A stretch of DNA of 64,000 bases, from contig NZ_KE159567.1 in assembly GCF_000403845.2 (NCBI RefSeq), positions 113,081 to 177,080 on the forward strand, in the 5' to 3' direction. Within the stretch, counting starts at the first letter, position 1. The number at the start of each line of letters is the position of its first letter. Source of the DNA: Eubacterium sp. 14-2 (GTDB taxonomy: Bacteria; Bacillota; Clostridia; Lachnospirales; Lachnospiraceae). Both the position numbers and the translations under genes were made by a program. The notes beneath the pieces are model-generated. The model was not told the origin of the DNA. It was given only the letters and a program-made list of their open reading frames with translations, and searched no databases. This document shows, piece by piece, positions 41,909-51,308 of the stretch.

Positions 41909-44785
41909 ATGATTCTGTTAAAAGCAAACAGTGAACTTAAGAAAGTATTTGGCCGGATGCTGAATACCATGGGAGTCAACGTGGTATGGACCGGGAATTT
42001 TGTGGTGCTGAACAATTTCCTGATTCTTTCCGGAAACGTCCGGTCTCTGATTTTTAATTTTGACAATGGAAAAATCCTTACCAATGTGATAGAACTGCCG
42101 GATAAGGAAGAAGATATGGAGCCGGTGGCGGATAATGAAGTGGTCACTAATGTGCTGAATATGACCCTGTATGCCTTTGGAAAATGGGGCGTGATTAAGG
42201 GGCTGAAGGTAGACAAAGATTACAGTCAGCTAAACGGGCTGTTTTACGCCATATTGAAAGACATGAAAATAACACCGGGATTTCAGGACAACTATTTCCG
42301 GTTTTACAGAAATAACATACAGATGACCTATGAGGAAGTGGTGGAGGCCGCCCTGGAGGAGGGCCGGCGCAAGGCCCAGGAGGCCCCGGAAGAAAAGGAA
42401 CAGGAGGCCCCGGAAGAAAAGGGCATGGGGCTGTGGCACAATATCCGTTGGAGTGTGGAAAAAGCCACTTTTATCAAAAGTGAGATTAAGGCGGCGGAGC
42501 GCAATACTGCCCGTCCGGGAAATAATTTTTACATAAGCGGCTACCAGTGTCCCGGCTGCGGAAGAAAACTCTATATGGCTGTATATCCTCAGGGCCGGGA
42601 ATTTCCCGTGGAAACGGAGGAGGGTAAAGTATATCTGGCCAGAAGCTATACCTGCGGCAACTGTAACCTGTTCTATACCCCGAAGCCGGGCAGGCTGCTG
42701 CGGGAGGGCCAGAGCTATGCCATGAAATTCGGTGGTGACAAGGAAGCCTATGAAGATTATCAGGAGCTGCTTGGCAGCAAAGCAGAACATACTTCCAACT
42801 GTAATTTCAATGAGTTTGAATCCCAGCGGGGAAAACACACGCTGCCTGCCATTGAGGAGGCCTGTGCAGAGCTGGAGGAAAAGAGCGAGGAAGAACTGCA
42901 GGCTATTGCAGAACAGATAGACGACGGATTTTACCCGCCTCTGAAGGCAGAACCGTATCTTGAAAAAATCGAAGAACTGCTGGAGAGAAGACGCCGGGAA
43001 AAAGAAGAAAAGAAATCCGGAAAAAAGAAGGAAGAGGCAGTGCAGGCATCAGACAAAACTGCATCCGGTAAGGAAACCTCCGTGCCGGAAGGTAAAAACG
43101 TCTCCTCCCGTCATCCGGAAAAAGAGGAGGCTCCTTCTGGTTCTTCCAAAGAGAAATCAGAGGATTCTTCTGCCAGGGCCCAGGAAGAGCCTGGGAAGGA
43201 GCCGCAGGCTTCTGACAGCCCCAAAGAAGAACAGAAGGAGCAGGACAGCAGAAAATCCGCGGACCATACAGCAGCCGGAGAAGAGAAATCAGAGTCTGCA
43301 TCCGGTCAGGAAGCTGTTTTGGCGAAAGGAAATTCCGGGAAGAAATCTCTGTTCCGGGAGAAGGAATCTGTCCTGAAGTTCCGAAAGCAGCAGGAAGAAA
43401 AGAAAGAGCCGAAAGAGGAAGAAGTGAATTTCCGGGAAAGATATAAAGCCCGTATGCGCACGCTGGAAAAAATGTCTCTGTTCCAGTTAAAAACGCTGCG
43501 CAGCCAGATTCAGTCGGATGAACGTCTGGACTGGATTGAAAAAGAAAAATTCACCAAACAGATCAAACAGGAAATTTTCCGGAAAGAGGAAGAAGAACTG
43601 CGCCGGAAAGCCGCGGAAAATATGGATAAGCCATACGGAATGGTGAAACGGGTAATGGAAGAAATTTCTCAGGGAGAGATTCCGGAGCCGGTGAAAAAGG
43701 AGCTGTTATCAGCGCTGGACGAGGTGAAGAAGCAGAGGGGGCAGGAAGAGGCCAAAAAGCTGATTGCCCTTGTACCGGAGCATATGAGCCGCAGCCAGTA
43801 CCAGACTTTTAAGGAGAAGCTGGACAGGTTCCAGGACGCGGATATTTCCACTTACCAGGAGGTGCTGGAAGGAAAACGGAGACTGACGGAGAAACGGGAA
43901 ATTTCCGCTATGCTGAGCCGGGCGGAAAAAAGCGACCGGAACGGTCTGATGCGGATGCTGAAGAAACTGAAAGAAGATGGATTTTCCGGGGAGCAGGCAG
44001 AACCGGCCATTGAGTTTATTGAAAAAAAGGTTCGTGCCATAGACGAAAAAGTCATTGATAAAATATGTCCCAATATTATGAGAATGTCCTTTGATGAGGC
44101 GGCGGAGGCTTATGAAAAAATCGAAGGGGGAGCGTTCCTGCCGGAATTAAAGACCAATACGCTGGAGATGATAGACCGGCGCCTGACAAAAATAAAAATG
44201 GATGAATGTGAGCTGCTGGTGGAAAAGCTGAGAGAAGAACTGAAGGGAAAAGTCAGAGATACCGAACGGCTGCATTTTTATGAAGTGCGAAAAGTGATGA
44301 ACGGAGACTGGGGGCCCAGAGAGGCAGAGCTTGTGGCAAGAGCCATGAATACCTACGGCAGTGAGAGAGACCGTTATGAATTTCCCATTCTCATATGTGA
44401 TTCCTCCCCAAGGAAAAACGGAAAGGAAGGTTTTATCCTGACACCGGACCACATATTCTATAACAGTGTGTTTAGCAGCGAAATGATACCGGTTCGTTCC
44501 ATCCGGGGGATAGAAGGAATGACGGGGCTGCTGAACCGGGGCCTGTATCTGGACAGGAGCAACGGCGTCAGAACCAAAATTCCAGGAGGGATTGCTCCCA
44601 AAGATCTGAAGGCGCTGGGTGATGTTCTGGGTAAATTTGTGGCCTATCTGAAAGAAAAACCGGAGTCCAGAAGCATTGCCTATCTGGCGAAAGAAAAGCA
44701 TGAGGTGAAATGCTGTTACCGCTGCGGTTATAATTACCGCAAAGGGAATGTCTGCCCAAAATGCGGATACCAGTCCAATCAGTAA
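41909..44785 (+). CDS. Large zinc-ribbon, coiled-coil and PH-like protein of unknown function
   Basis: The protein has 958 residues and no membrane segments. In order it has an N-terminal domain (about 1-160), a zinc-ribbon with Cys214/Cys217 and Cys249/Cys252, a low-complexity Lys/Glu/Ser linker (about 355-500), a long helical region with heptad-like charge patterns (about 505-810), a small beta domain with KEGFILTPDHIFYN and the look of a bacterial PH domain (about 820-905), and a C-terminal zinc-ribbon CYRCGY...CPKCGY. It resembles no characterised protein I know. The YccF gene directly upstream may supply a membrane partner. Confidence 0.78.
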   Translation: MILLKANSELKKVFGRMLNTMGVNVVWTGNFVVLNNFLILSGNVRSLIFNFDNGKILTNVIELPDKEEDMEPVADNEVVTNVLNMTLYAFGKWGVIKGLKVDKDYSQLNGLFYAILKDMKITPGFQDNYFRFYRNNIQMTYEEVVEAALEEGRRKAQEAPEEKEQEAPEEKGMGLWHNIRWSVEKATFIKSEIKAAERNTARPGNNFYISGYQCPGCGRKLYMAVYPQGREFPVETEEGKVYLARSYTCGNCNLFYTPKPGRLLREGQSYAMKFGGDKEAYEDYQELLGSKAEHTSNCNFNEFESQRGKHTLPAIEEACAELEEKSEEELQAIAEQIDDGFYPPLKAEPYLEKIEELLERRRREKEEKKSGKKKEEAVQASDKTASGKETSVPEGKNVSSRHPEKEEAPSGSSKEKSEDSSARAQEEPGKEPQASDSPKEEQKEQDSRKSADHTAAGEEKSESASGQEAVLAKGNSGKKSLFREKESVLKFRKQQEEKKEPKEEEVNFRERYKARMRTLEKMSLFQLKTLRSQIQSDERLDWIEKEKFTKQIKQEIFRKEEEELRRKAAENMDKPYGMVKRVMEEISQGEIPEPVKKELLSALDEVKKQRGQEEAKKLIALVPEHMSRSQYQTFKEKLDRFQDADISTYQEVLEGKRRLTEKREISAMLSRAEKSDRNGLMRMLKKLKEDGFSGEQAEPAIEFIEKKVRAIDEKVIDKICPNIMRMSFDEAAEAYEKIEGGAFLPELKTNTLEMIDRRLTKIKMDECELLVEKLREELKGKVRDTERLHFYEVRKVMNGDWGPREAELVARAMNTYGSERDRYEFPILICDSSPRKNGKEGFILTPDHIFYNSVFSSEMIPVRSIRGIEGMTGLLNRGLYLDRSNGVRTKIPGGIAPKDLKALGDVLGKFVAYLKEKPESRSIAYLAKEKHEVKCCYRCGYNYRKGNVCPKCGYQSNQ

Positions 44786-44813
44786 TCAGGAAGAACTGCC
44801 TGGGCTGAAACGT

Positions 44814-44858
44814 ACAAAAAAATAAGAATCCTGTACCGGCAGTTTCCGCCGGTACAGG
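44814..44858 (-). terminator. Terminator of the small minus-strand gene
   Basis: CCTGTACCGGC (44830-44840) and GCCGGTACAGG (44848-44858) form a perfect 11-bp stem. On the minus strand it is followed by ATTCTTATTTTTTT, as expected for a terminator reading leftwards. Confidence 0.75.
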
Positions 44859-44911
44859 AAATCAGAAAACAGACAGCTTTAGCAGAGAGAGTTGTGTGAA
44901 CTGAAATAAAT

Positions 44912-45172
44912 TTATTTTTTCTTTATCCAGCTTCTGAGAGGGTTCACTTCCCTGGCTTTTGTGAGAATATCATCTGCATTGCCCATCAGATATTCGCTCA
45001 GCTGCTTCAGTTCTTCCGGCGTAAAACCGGAGGATTTTTCCATTGCACCGGAAGGCACGATGCCTTCCGCATAGTCTTTTCCCCGTTCAAAAATTACCCT
45101 TACAATTTTTTTTCCGTCTTTCTGTGGAAGCAGACCGGAATAGGTCATGCGCAATTCCTGTGACTGACTCAT
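44912..45172 (-). CDS. Small hypothetical protein
   Basis: This 86-residue soluble protein has GAGGAGGGG 7 bases before the ATG. It contains MTYSGLLPQKDGKKIVRVIF and FTPEELKQLSEYL, followed by a basic end LRSWIKKK. The longer frame from 45223 adds an unlikely leader. It is a single-gene unit with its own terminator, convergent with the large zinc-ribbon gene. No family is recognised. Confidence 0.7.
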   Translation of the reverse strand: MSQSQELRMTYSGLLPQKDGKKIVRVIFERGKDYAEGIVPSGAMEKSSGFTPEELKQLSEYLMGNADDILTKAREVNPLRSWIKKK

Positions 45173-45333
45173 GAAAATACCCCTCCTCAGTATAGAATGA
45201 TCATTACCCTGCAATACATGCAATATGGCCGTTTGCCACCCATGATCTTAAAAATATTATACATGATAAACCGTCTGGTGGCAAGGAATTACCTTTCGAC
45301 AGAATAAGCCGTCCGATGACAGAAAATGCTCTA

Positions 45334-45362
45334 TTGTAAACAGAGAGAAAATCCGGTAGAAT
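45334..45362 (+). promoter_or_regulatory. Promoter of the patatin-sbcD-sbcC operon
   Basis: TTGTAA (45334-45339) and TAGAAT (45357-45362) are 17 bp apart, about 45 bp before the first start codon. Confidence 0.55.
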
Positions 45363-45405
45363 GTATAAGGCAGTTTGAATGACAGCTACAGAAATGAGGT
45401 TATAT

Positions 45406-46254
45406 ATGAAATTAGGAATTACCATGGAAGGCGGCGCAAGCAGAACCGTATTCAGCTGCGGCGTCACCGACGCTTTTTTAGAAGAACAGATTATGCCGGA
45501 TTACTTTATCGGGGTATCAGCGGGAATCGCCTACGGGGTATCCTATCTGTCTAGGCAGAAAGGAAGGAACCTGACCATTGCCCAGAAATATATGAGTGAC
45601 AAACGATATATGGGGATCCGTCATCTGCTGAAACACAGGAATTATTACAATATTCCGTTTGTATTTGACGAAGTGCCCAACAAACTGGAATCCTTTGACT
45701 ACGAAGCCTTTGAGGCCTTTTCGGGGAAGGTGGAAGCCTGCGTGACGAATATTCACACAGGAAAAGCCGAATATCTGGAGGTTCCCAGAAGAGACGAAAA
45801 ATTTGACGTGCTGGTGGCAAGCTGTGCGCTGCCTATTCTGTTTCAGCCCGTGAAAGTGGGCAGACGATATTATCTGGACGGGGGACTGTCCGACTCCATT
45901 CCCTATGAACATGCCATGGAAGAAGGATGTGACAAAAACATCGTAATTCTTACCAGAGAACGGGGTTATGTGAAAAAGCCGGAGAAGGCGGGGGATATTT
46001 CCAGAAAATTATATAAAAAGTATCCCAATATTGTGGAAGCCATCAAAACCAGGCCGGAGAGATACAATGCATGTATGGAAAAGCTGATGGAGCGGGAACA
46101 GGCCGGAGAGGTTTTCGTAATCGCACCGGAAACAACCCATGGAGTGGGCAGAACAGAATCAGACCCGGAAAAACTCACGAAACTGTACCAGGAAGGCTAC
46201 CAGCAGGCCAGAAAACAGATGGAGGATCTGAAACACTATCTGGGGCGTGGCTGA
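45406..46254 (+). CDS. Patatin-like phospholipase (RssA/YqhO type)
   Basis: This 282-residue patatin-fold hydrolase has Ser38 in GVSAG and Asp158 in YYLDGGLSDS forming the catalytic dyad. The oxyanion loop reads MEGGASRTVFSCGV. Length and layout match the cytoplasmic bacterial group without extensions. GAGG precedes the ATG at 45406 by 6 bases; an earlier in-frame start has no SD. It is followed after 31 bp by sbcD, so lipase and nuclease genes probably share a transcript. The lipid substrate is unknown. Confidence 0.9.
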   Translation: MKLGITMEGGASRTVFSCGVTDAFLEEQIMPDYFIGVSAGIAYGVSYLSRQKGRNLTIAQKYMSDKRYMGIRHLLKHRNYYNIPFVFDEVPNKLESFDYEAFEAFSGKVEACVTNIHTGKAEYLEVPRRDEKFDVLVASCALPILFQPVKVGRRYYLDGGLSDSIPYEHAMEEGCDKNIVILTRERGYVKKPEKAGDISRKLYKKYPNIVEAIKTRPERYNACMEKLMEREQAGEVFVIAPETTHGVGRTESDPEKLTKLYQEGYQQARKQMEDLKHYLGRG

Positions 46255-46285
46255 CAGGCAGGCCGGCGCCGGAAAGGAGAGAAAT

Positions 46286-47449
46286 ATGAAATTGTTTCAT
46301 CTGTCGGATCTGCATATCGGCAGGCAGTTACACCGCTACAGCCTGAAAGACAATCAGCAGGCAGTGCTTTCTCAGATTGTGAAACAGGCCCGCTGTCACA
46401 GGCCGGACGCTGTGCTGATTTGCGGCGATATTTTTGACCGCTCAGTGCCTTCCGGGGAGGCCTATACGGTGTTTGACGGATTTTTGCAGGAACTGGCAGA
46501 ACTTACGCCTCAGATTCCGGTTCTGATCATTGCCGGCAATCACGATAATGCCCAGAGACTGAATTATGCCAGTTCTTTTCTGGAAAAACATCGGATTTAT
46601 GTGTCAGTGACGGCTCCGGTCCGGCCGGAAGAACATCTGAAAAAAATTGTACTGGAAGATGAATGGGGAGAGGTGAATTTTTATCTGCTGCCCTTTTTAA
46701 AACCGGGATACGTCAGGCATCTGTTTGAGGAAGGGACTGTGACGGATTATGAAAGTGCCGTGCGGGAAATCCTGAACCGGGAAGAAATTGATTACAGCAG
46801 GCGGAACGTACTGCTGTCTCATCAGTTTTACACGGGCCGGGGACAGGAAATTCTCACCTGCGACTCCGAGCAGTCTGTGCTGACCGTGGGAGGACTGGAC
46901 CAGATTGACGCATCTGTGGTGGAACAGTTTGATTACAGTGCCCTGGGCCATATTCACGGTCCTCAGATGGTAAAATTTCCCCATATCCGCTACTGCGGTA
47001 CTCCTCTGAAATATTCCGTCAGCGAAGAACATCATAAGAAATCCATTACCATGGCCACACTGGGCAGGAAAGGGGAAGAGGTCCGGATTGAGACCATACC
47101 TTTGGAACCCATACAGGAGGTGCGCCGGGAACGGGGACTTCTGCAGGAAATCATCGGCCGGGCCGCAAAGGAAAACCGCCGGGATTTTATCAGTGTCACT
47201 CTGACAGATGAAAAGGAACCGTACCATCCCAGAGAACAGCTGGAGGAAGTCTATGACTGTCTGCTGGAACTTAAAATCGACAATACCAGAACCAGGAACC
47301 TGCTGGAAATTCAGGAAGACACCTGCAGTCTTCTGAGTCCCATGGAAGCCTTTCGGGTATTTTATCAGGAAATGCAGGGGCAGCCGCTGACAGAAGCGGA
47401 GGAGCAGCTCACAGAAACAATTCTGGAGGAACTGGGAGGGGAAGTATGA
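46286..47449 (+). CDS. sbcD: SbcD nuclease subunit
   Basis: The 387-residue Mre11-type metallophosphoesterase partners with SbcC in opening DNA hairpins and processing double-strand breaks. Metal-site motifs appear in order: LSDLHIG, CGDIFDR, AGNHDN, LLSHQF and LGHIHGP. AAAGGAGAG sits just before the chosen ATG; the longer frame from 46247 overlaps the patatin gene. The stop overlaps the sbcC start by four bases (ATGA), so the subunits are translationally coupled. Confidence 0.95.
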   Translation: MKLFHLSDLHIGRQLHRYSLKDNQQAVLSQIVKQARCHRPDAVLICGDIFDRSVPSGEAYTVFDGFLQELAELTPQIPVLIIAGNHDNAQRLNYASSFLEKHRIYVSVTAPVRPEEHLKKIVLEDEWGEVNFYLLPFLKPGYVRHLFEEGTVTDYESAVREILNREEIDYSRRNVLLSHQFYTGRGQEILTCDSEQSVLTVGGLDQIDASVVEQFDYSALGHIHGPQMVKFPHIRYCGTPLKYSVSEEHHKKSITMATLGRKGEEVRIETIPLEPIQEVRRERGLLQEIIGRAAKENRRDFISVTLTDEKEPYHPREQLEEVYDCLLELKIDNTRTRNLLEIQEDTCSLLSPMEAFRVFYQEMQGQPLTEAEEQLTETILEELGGEV

Positions 47450-50286
47450 AACCGGTAAAACTTGTTATGTCAGCTTTCGGCTCCTATGCCGGAGAGGAAG
47501 TTCTGGATTTTCAGAACAGGAATCAGGGCGTGTTTTTAATTACCGGAGATACCGGAGCCGGCAAAACCACCATATTTGACGCCATTACCTATGCCCTGTA
47601 TGACCAGACCAGCGGCGGAGTGCGGGAAGGGGATATGATGCGCAGCCAGTATGCGGAGCCGGAGACGCCCACTTTTGTGGAATTTACGTTTTCCTGCGGG
47701 AAAGAAGAATACAGAGTCCGGCGTAATCCCAATTACCGGAGGCAGAGCAGACGGAAAAATAAAGAAGGAGCATATTCCATGACGAAAGAGTCTGCTTCCG
47801 TTGTACTGCGGCTGCCGGACGGACAGGAGTTTCCGGGGAAAATCAGGGAAATCAATGAGAAAATTGTAGAAATTCTGGGTCTTGGAGCGTCCCAGTTTAC
47901 CCAGACTGCCATGATTGCCCAGGGAGAATTTTTAAGGCTTCTCCATGCTTCTTCTAAAGAGCGGAAAGAAATATTTGCCAGAATATTTGACACAGAAATT
48001 TACGCCGCTTTTCAGATGAAGCTGCGGGAACGCAGTAAATCCCTGTACGGACAGCTTGAAGATAACCGCAAACTCTGTGACCATGAGATACAGGGGGTAC
48101 AGTATCCCGTGGACAGTGCAGCCGGAAATTCCTGGGAGGAAAGCCGGGGGCTTCTGGAGACCAGGCCCTGGCAGATGCTGGCAAGCCTCGACGAACTGAT
48201 TCAGGAACTGGAAGAGGGAGAAGGGAAAATCCGGGCCAGGGAAGAGGTGGTTCAGAGAGAGCTGGAAGAAACTGCCTGGAAACTCCGGCAGGCCGGAGAA
48301 ATCAACCGGTTATTTCAGCGGATGGAAGAATCAGAGCATGAAATTGCCAGAGGCAGAAAGAAGCTGCAGCAGCAAAAGGAGCAGGAGCAGAAGGAAACAT
48401 CACAGCTTCAGGAGAATACCCGCAGATATGAGAGCCGGATGCCGGAACTGTCGGAACAGATTGCCAGGTGGCGCAGCTTTCTGCCAAAATATGATTTACT
48501 GAGAGAAAAGCAGCAGGGGGCGGCTCAGGCCAGGAGACGGCAGCAACAGACAGAAGACAGCTGCCGGCAGGTGCAGAAGAAACTGGAAACCATAATGCAT
48601 TCCATGGAGCAGGCTATGGAGCAGCAGAAAATCCTGGAAAAGGCAGCGGCAGACCTGCCTGTACTGGAGGAACGAAAGAAAGCTCTGGAAAACCGTCAGT
48701 CTTTGCTGGATGAAATGATTCAGACTCAAAAGCGTCTGAACCATCAGGAAAAGAAACGGGAAGAGCAGCGGGAAAAGACCGAAAAGTCCCTGCTGATTTT
48801 TCAGGAAAAAAGCCGGGAATATGAGGAGAAAAATCAGCGGTTTATTCAGGAACAGGTGGGAATTATTGCCCAAAGCCTCCAGGAAGGAGAGGCCTGTCCG
48901 GTCTGCGGTTCCAAAAGCCATCCGAAAAAAGCAGAACTGTCAGAGAAAGCCGTGACTCAGCAGCAGGCAGAACAGGCCAAAAAGGAGCGGGAACAGGCGG
49001 ACCGGGAGATGAACCTGTGCCGGGAAGCATTTCAGAAGGTGAAAGAAACCTGTGAAAAGGAAAAATCCCTGCTGGAACGAGATGGGAAACGGCTCTTTGG
49101 AGAGGATTTTTCTCCGGAGATGATTCTGCCTGCCCTTTCAGACTGCAGGAAAGAAAGGGAACAGACAGATATCCGGTTAAAAGAGGCAAAAGAGCAGGAA
49201 AAACAGCTGCAGCAGTTAAGAGAAACACTGCAGAAATCACAGCAGGAAAAAGAAAGGCTGGAGCAGCAGAGAGAAACCTTCACACAGAAACAGTATGAAG
49301 CAAAACTGGCTTTTGAAACTGCAAATCAGACAGTGCAGTCCCTTCTGGAGGAACTGCCCTTTTCCCTGGAAGAAGAATTAAAACGGTATCTGGAAACTGC
49401 AGAACAGGAGAAAGCCGGACTGGAGAGAGAGAAATCTCAGTCGGAAAAATCTCTGCAGAAACTCCGGCAGGAGCTGGCCCGGAATCAGGGAATCCTCACA
49501 GAGCAGCAGAAAAACCAGGAACTGCTCAGACAGCAGCTGACGGGAAAGGAACCGGTGGATTCTGCTCCTGTGCTGGAGCGGGAACAGCAGTTAAAGAAGC
49601 TGGCAGGAAAACTGGAACAGGAAAAACTACAGCTTGCTTCTTTAAAAAGCCGAAACTGTCAGGCAAGGAAGCAGCTGGGAAAACTGGAAGAACAGCGAAA
49701 ATCCTTAACAGAACAGTATGAGCTTGTCAGTAATCTGGATAAAACAGCAAACGGTAACCTGGCACAGCATATTCGAATGGATTTTCAGACCTATGTACAG
49801 CGGCGTTATTTTCGTTCCGTGATCGGGGAGGCCAACCGGCGGCTGGTAAAAATGAACGGCAGCCAGTTTATCCTGCGATGCCGAGAACTGGAGCATCTGG
49901 GCAGACAGGGAGAAGCAGGGCTGGATTTGGATGTGTATGATCTGGTCACAGACCGGGTGCGGGATGTGAAAACCCTTTCCGGGGGCGAATCATTTCTGGC
50001 AGCCCTGTCTATGGCCCTTGGCATGGCAGATGTGATTCGCAGCACTGCAGGCCGGGTGCATCTGGATACCATGTTTATTGACGAGGGGTTCGGTTCTCTG
50101 GATGAAGAGGCCAGAGGAAAAGCCATCGGCATTCTGAACGAGCTGGCAGGAGGTACCAGGCTGGTGGGAATTATTTCCCATGTGACAGAGCTGAAAGAGC
50201 AGATGGACCGGAAACTGGTAATCAGTAAAAGTGAAAAAGGCAGCCATGCCAGATGGGTGCTGGAGGGGCAGGAACAGAGCGGTTAA
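47446..50286 (+). CDS. sbcC: SbcC ATPase subunit
   Basis: The 946-residue Rad50-type SMC-like ATPase has Walker A GDTGAGKTT (34-42), a long coiled coil, the zinc hook CPVC (484-487) near the middle, signature LSGGESFLAALSMALG and Walker B TMFIDEGFGSLD near the C-terminus. All parts are present and the length is normal. With SbcD it cleaves DNA hairpins, which is of note in a genome with long palindromes such as that at 35622-35671. Confidence 0.95.
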   Translation: MKPVKLVMSAFGSYAGEEVLDFQNRNQGVFLITGDTGAGKTTIFDAITYALYDQTSGGVREGDMMRSQYAEPETPTFVEFTFSCGKEEYRVRRNPNYRRQSRRKNKEGAYSMTKESASVVLRLPDGQEFPGKIREINEKIVEILGLGASQFTQTAMIAQGEFLRLLHASSKERKEIFARIFDTEIYAAFQMKLRERSKSLYGQLEDNRKLCDHEIQGVQYPVDSAAGNSWEESRGLLETRPWQMLASLDELIQELEEGEGKIRAREEVVQRELEETAWKLRQAGEINRLFQRMEESEHEIARGRKKLQQQKEQEQKETSQLQENTRRYESRMPELSEQIARWRSFLPKYDLLREKQQGAAQARRRQQQTEDSCRQVQKKLETIMHSMEQAMEQQKILEKAAADLPVLEERKKALENRQSLLDEMIQTQKRLNHQEKKREEQREKTEKSLLIFQEKSREYEEKNQRFIQEQVGIIAQSLQEGEACPVCGSKSHPKKAELSEKAVTQQQAEQAKKEREQADREMNLCREAFQKVKETCEKEKSLLERDGKRLFGEDFSPEMILPALSDCRKEREQTDIRLKEAKEQEKQLQQLRETLQKSQQEKERLEQQRETFTQKQYEAKLAFETANQTVQSLLEELPFSLEEELKRYLETAEQEKAGLEREKSQSEKSLQKLRQELARNQGILTEQQKNQELLRQQLTGKEPVDSAPVLEREQQLKKLAGKLEQEKLQLASLKSRNCQARKQLGKLEEQRKSLTEQYELVSNLDKTANGNLAQHIRMDFQTYVQRRYFRSVIGEANRRLVKMNGSQFILRCRELEHLGRQGEAGLDLDVYDLVTDRVRDVKTLSGGESFLAALSMALGMADVIRSTAGRVHLDTMFIDEGFGSLDEEARGKAIGILNELAGGTRLVGIISHVTELKEQMDRKLVISKSEKGSHARWVLEGQEQSG

Positions 50287-50310
50287 GCAGAATTTGTCGA
50301 AAAAAGGAAA

Positions 50311-50480
50311 TAATAAGCAAACAGGTAAACAGGAGACACACAGAAAAATAAGCAAATAAATAAGCTAAATTTCCAAAATAAGCAAACAAATAAGCAAACA
50401 AACGGGCAAAGTTTGTCGAAATAAGCAAACAAATAAGCAAAATCTTCCAAATAAGCAAACATACTGTTTGCTTATTTTTT
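50311..50480. repeat. AT-rich array of AATAAGCAAAC-type units
   Basis: About nine imperfect copies of a 10-12 bp unit (AAATAAGCAAAC) lie in one orientation, some head to tail and some separated by short spacers. An inverted copy closes the array. No frame is open through it. With the gene remnant at 50521, this accounts for most of the 50287-50651 gap. Confidence 0.7.
50449..50480 (+). terminator. Terminator formed by the last repeat unit and its inverted copy
   Basis: AAATAAGCAAACA (50449-50461) pairs perfectly with TGTTTGCTTATTT (50465-50477) around TAC, followed by TTT. It probably ends the sbcDC transcript. Confidence 0.65.
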
Positions 50481-50520
50481 GCTTTTTCGATAAAATAAAA
50501 AAGACGTATCATTTTACTAT

Positions 50521-50634
50521 ATGATGTCCCACTATGTGAATCCGTTACTGGAAGCGGGACAGCTGAAAATGACCTTGCCGGATAAGCCCAAAAGCAAAAA
50601 TCAGAGGTATTACAGCGGCGCTCCGGAAGACTGA
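50521..50634 (+). pseudogene. C-terminal remnant of an AlbA/AAA_4-type ATP-binding protein
   Basis: The 37-residue stretch SHYVNPLLEAGQLKMTLPDK, ending PKSKNQRYY and a short tail, matches the winged-helix end of the AlbA_2/AAA_4 (RecG-like) ATP-binding proteins common on mobile elements. The rest of the gene is missing and the repeat array lies in its place. The stop at 50632-50634 is 17 bp before the next gene. Confidence 0.5.
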
Positions 50635-50651
50635 AAGGATAACACAACAGG

Positions 50652-51308
50652 ATGAAACTATACTTATTCCGCCATGGGACCACCAGAGGCAACCGGGAAC
50701 ACCGGTATGTGGGACGTACCGACGAGGGAATTCTGGCGTCAGAAAAAGAACGTCTGAGACAGAAGGGCAGGTTATTTCCACCGCCGGATGGATTGTTTGC
50801 AAGTCCCAGCCGCCGATGCCTGGAAACAGCCCAGGCGTTGTATCCGTCACTGTTCCCTCCGAAAGGAAATATTATTCTGGAACCGGATCTGCGGGAAATG
50901 GATTTCGGCGAATTTGAATATAAAAATTATCAGGAACTGGATGGAAATCCCGCCTATCAGAAGTATCTTGACAGCGGCGGAACCACTGGATTTCCAGGAG
51001 GAGAAGAACCGGAGGAATTTCGCCGCCGGTGCCGGGAAGCCTTTTGCCGGTGCGTCCGTACCGCGCAGGAACATCAATGGGAAACGGTGGTATTTGCAGT
51101 CCACGGCGGGACAATTATGTCCATCATGGAAGGATTTGCAGAGCCGCCCGGAGGATATTTTGAATACCAGGTGCAGAATGGCTGCGGATATCTCACGGAG
51201 CTGACAGAATATGGAAGAGAGGCTCCAGAGCCTGAAGCTGCGGGGGTTTTATTTTCCCCGGAAGAGATGATATCAATAAAATTAACAATAGAGGAGGAAA
51301 TCAGATGA
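50652..51308 (+). CDS. Histidine phosphatase family protein
   Basis: This 218-residue protein of the phosphoglycerate-mutase-like superfamily carries the phospho-accepting RHGTTRGN (His9), Arg in ASPSRRCLETA and the second His in VFAVHGGTIMS. It resembles small-molecule phosphatases such as alpha-ribazole-phosphatase (CobC), but the substrate is not certain. The SD is weak (AAAGGA 12 bases upstream). The stop overlaps the start of the dehydrogenase gene by four bases, so the two are coupled. Confidence 0.88.
   Translation: MKLYLFRHGTTRGNREHRYVGRTDEGILASEKERLRQKGRLFPPPDGLFASPSRRCLETAQALYPSLFPPKGNIILEPDLREMDFGEFEYKNYQELDGNPAYQKYLDSGGTTGFPGGEEPEEFRRRCREAFCRCVRTAQEHQWETVVFAVHGGTIMSIMEGFAEPPGGYFEYQVQNGCGYLTELTEYGREAPEPEAAGVLFSPEEMISIKLTIEEEIR

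Noticed and set aside
45406-50286. Confirmed anti-phage defence system
   Set aside because: The patatin is of the small housekeeping type and sbcDC is a general repair pair; no sensor, nucleotide cyclase or other defence gene accompanies them.
50311-50480. CRISPR array
   Set aside because: Units are only 10-12 bp, imperfect and often contiguous; there are no uniform spacers and no cas genes.
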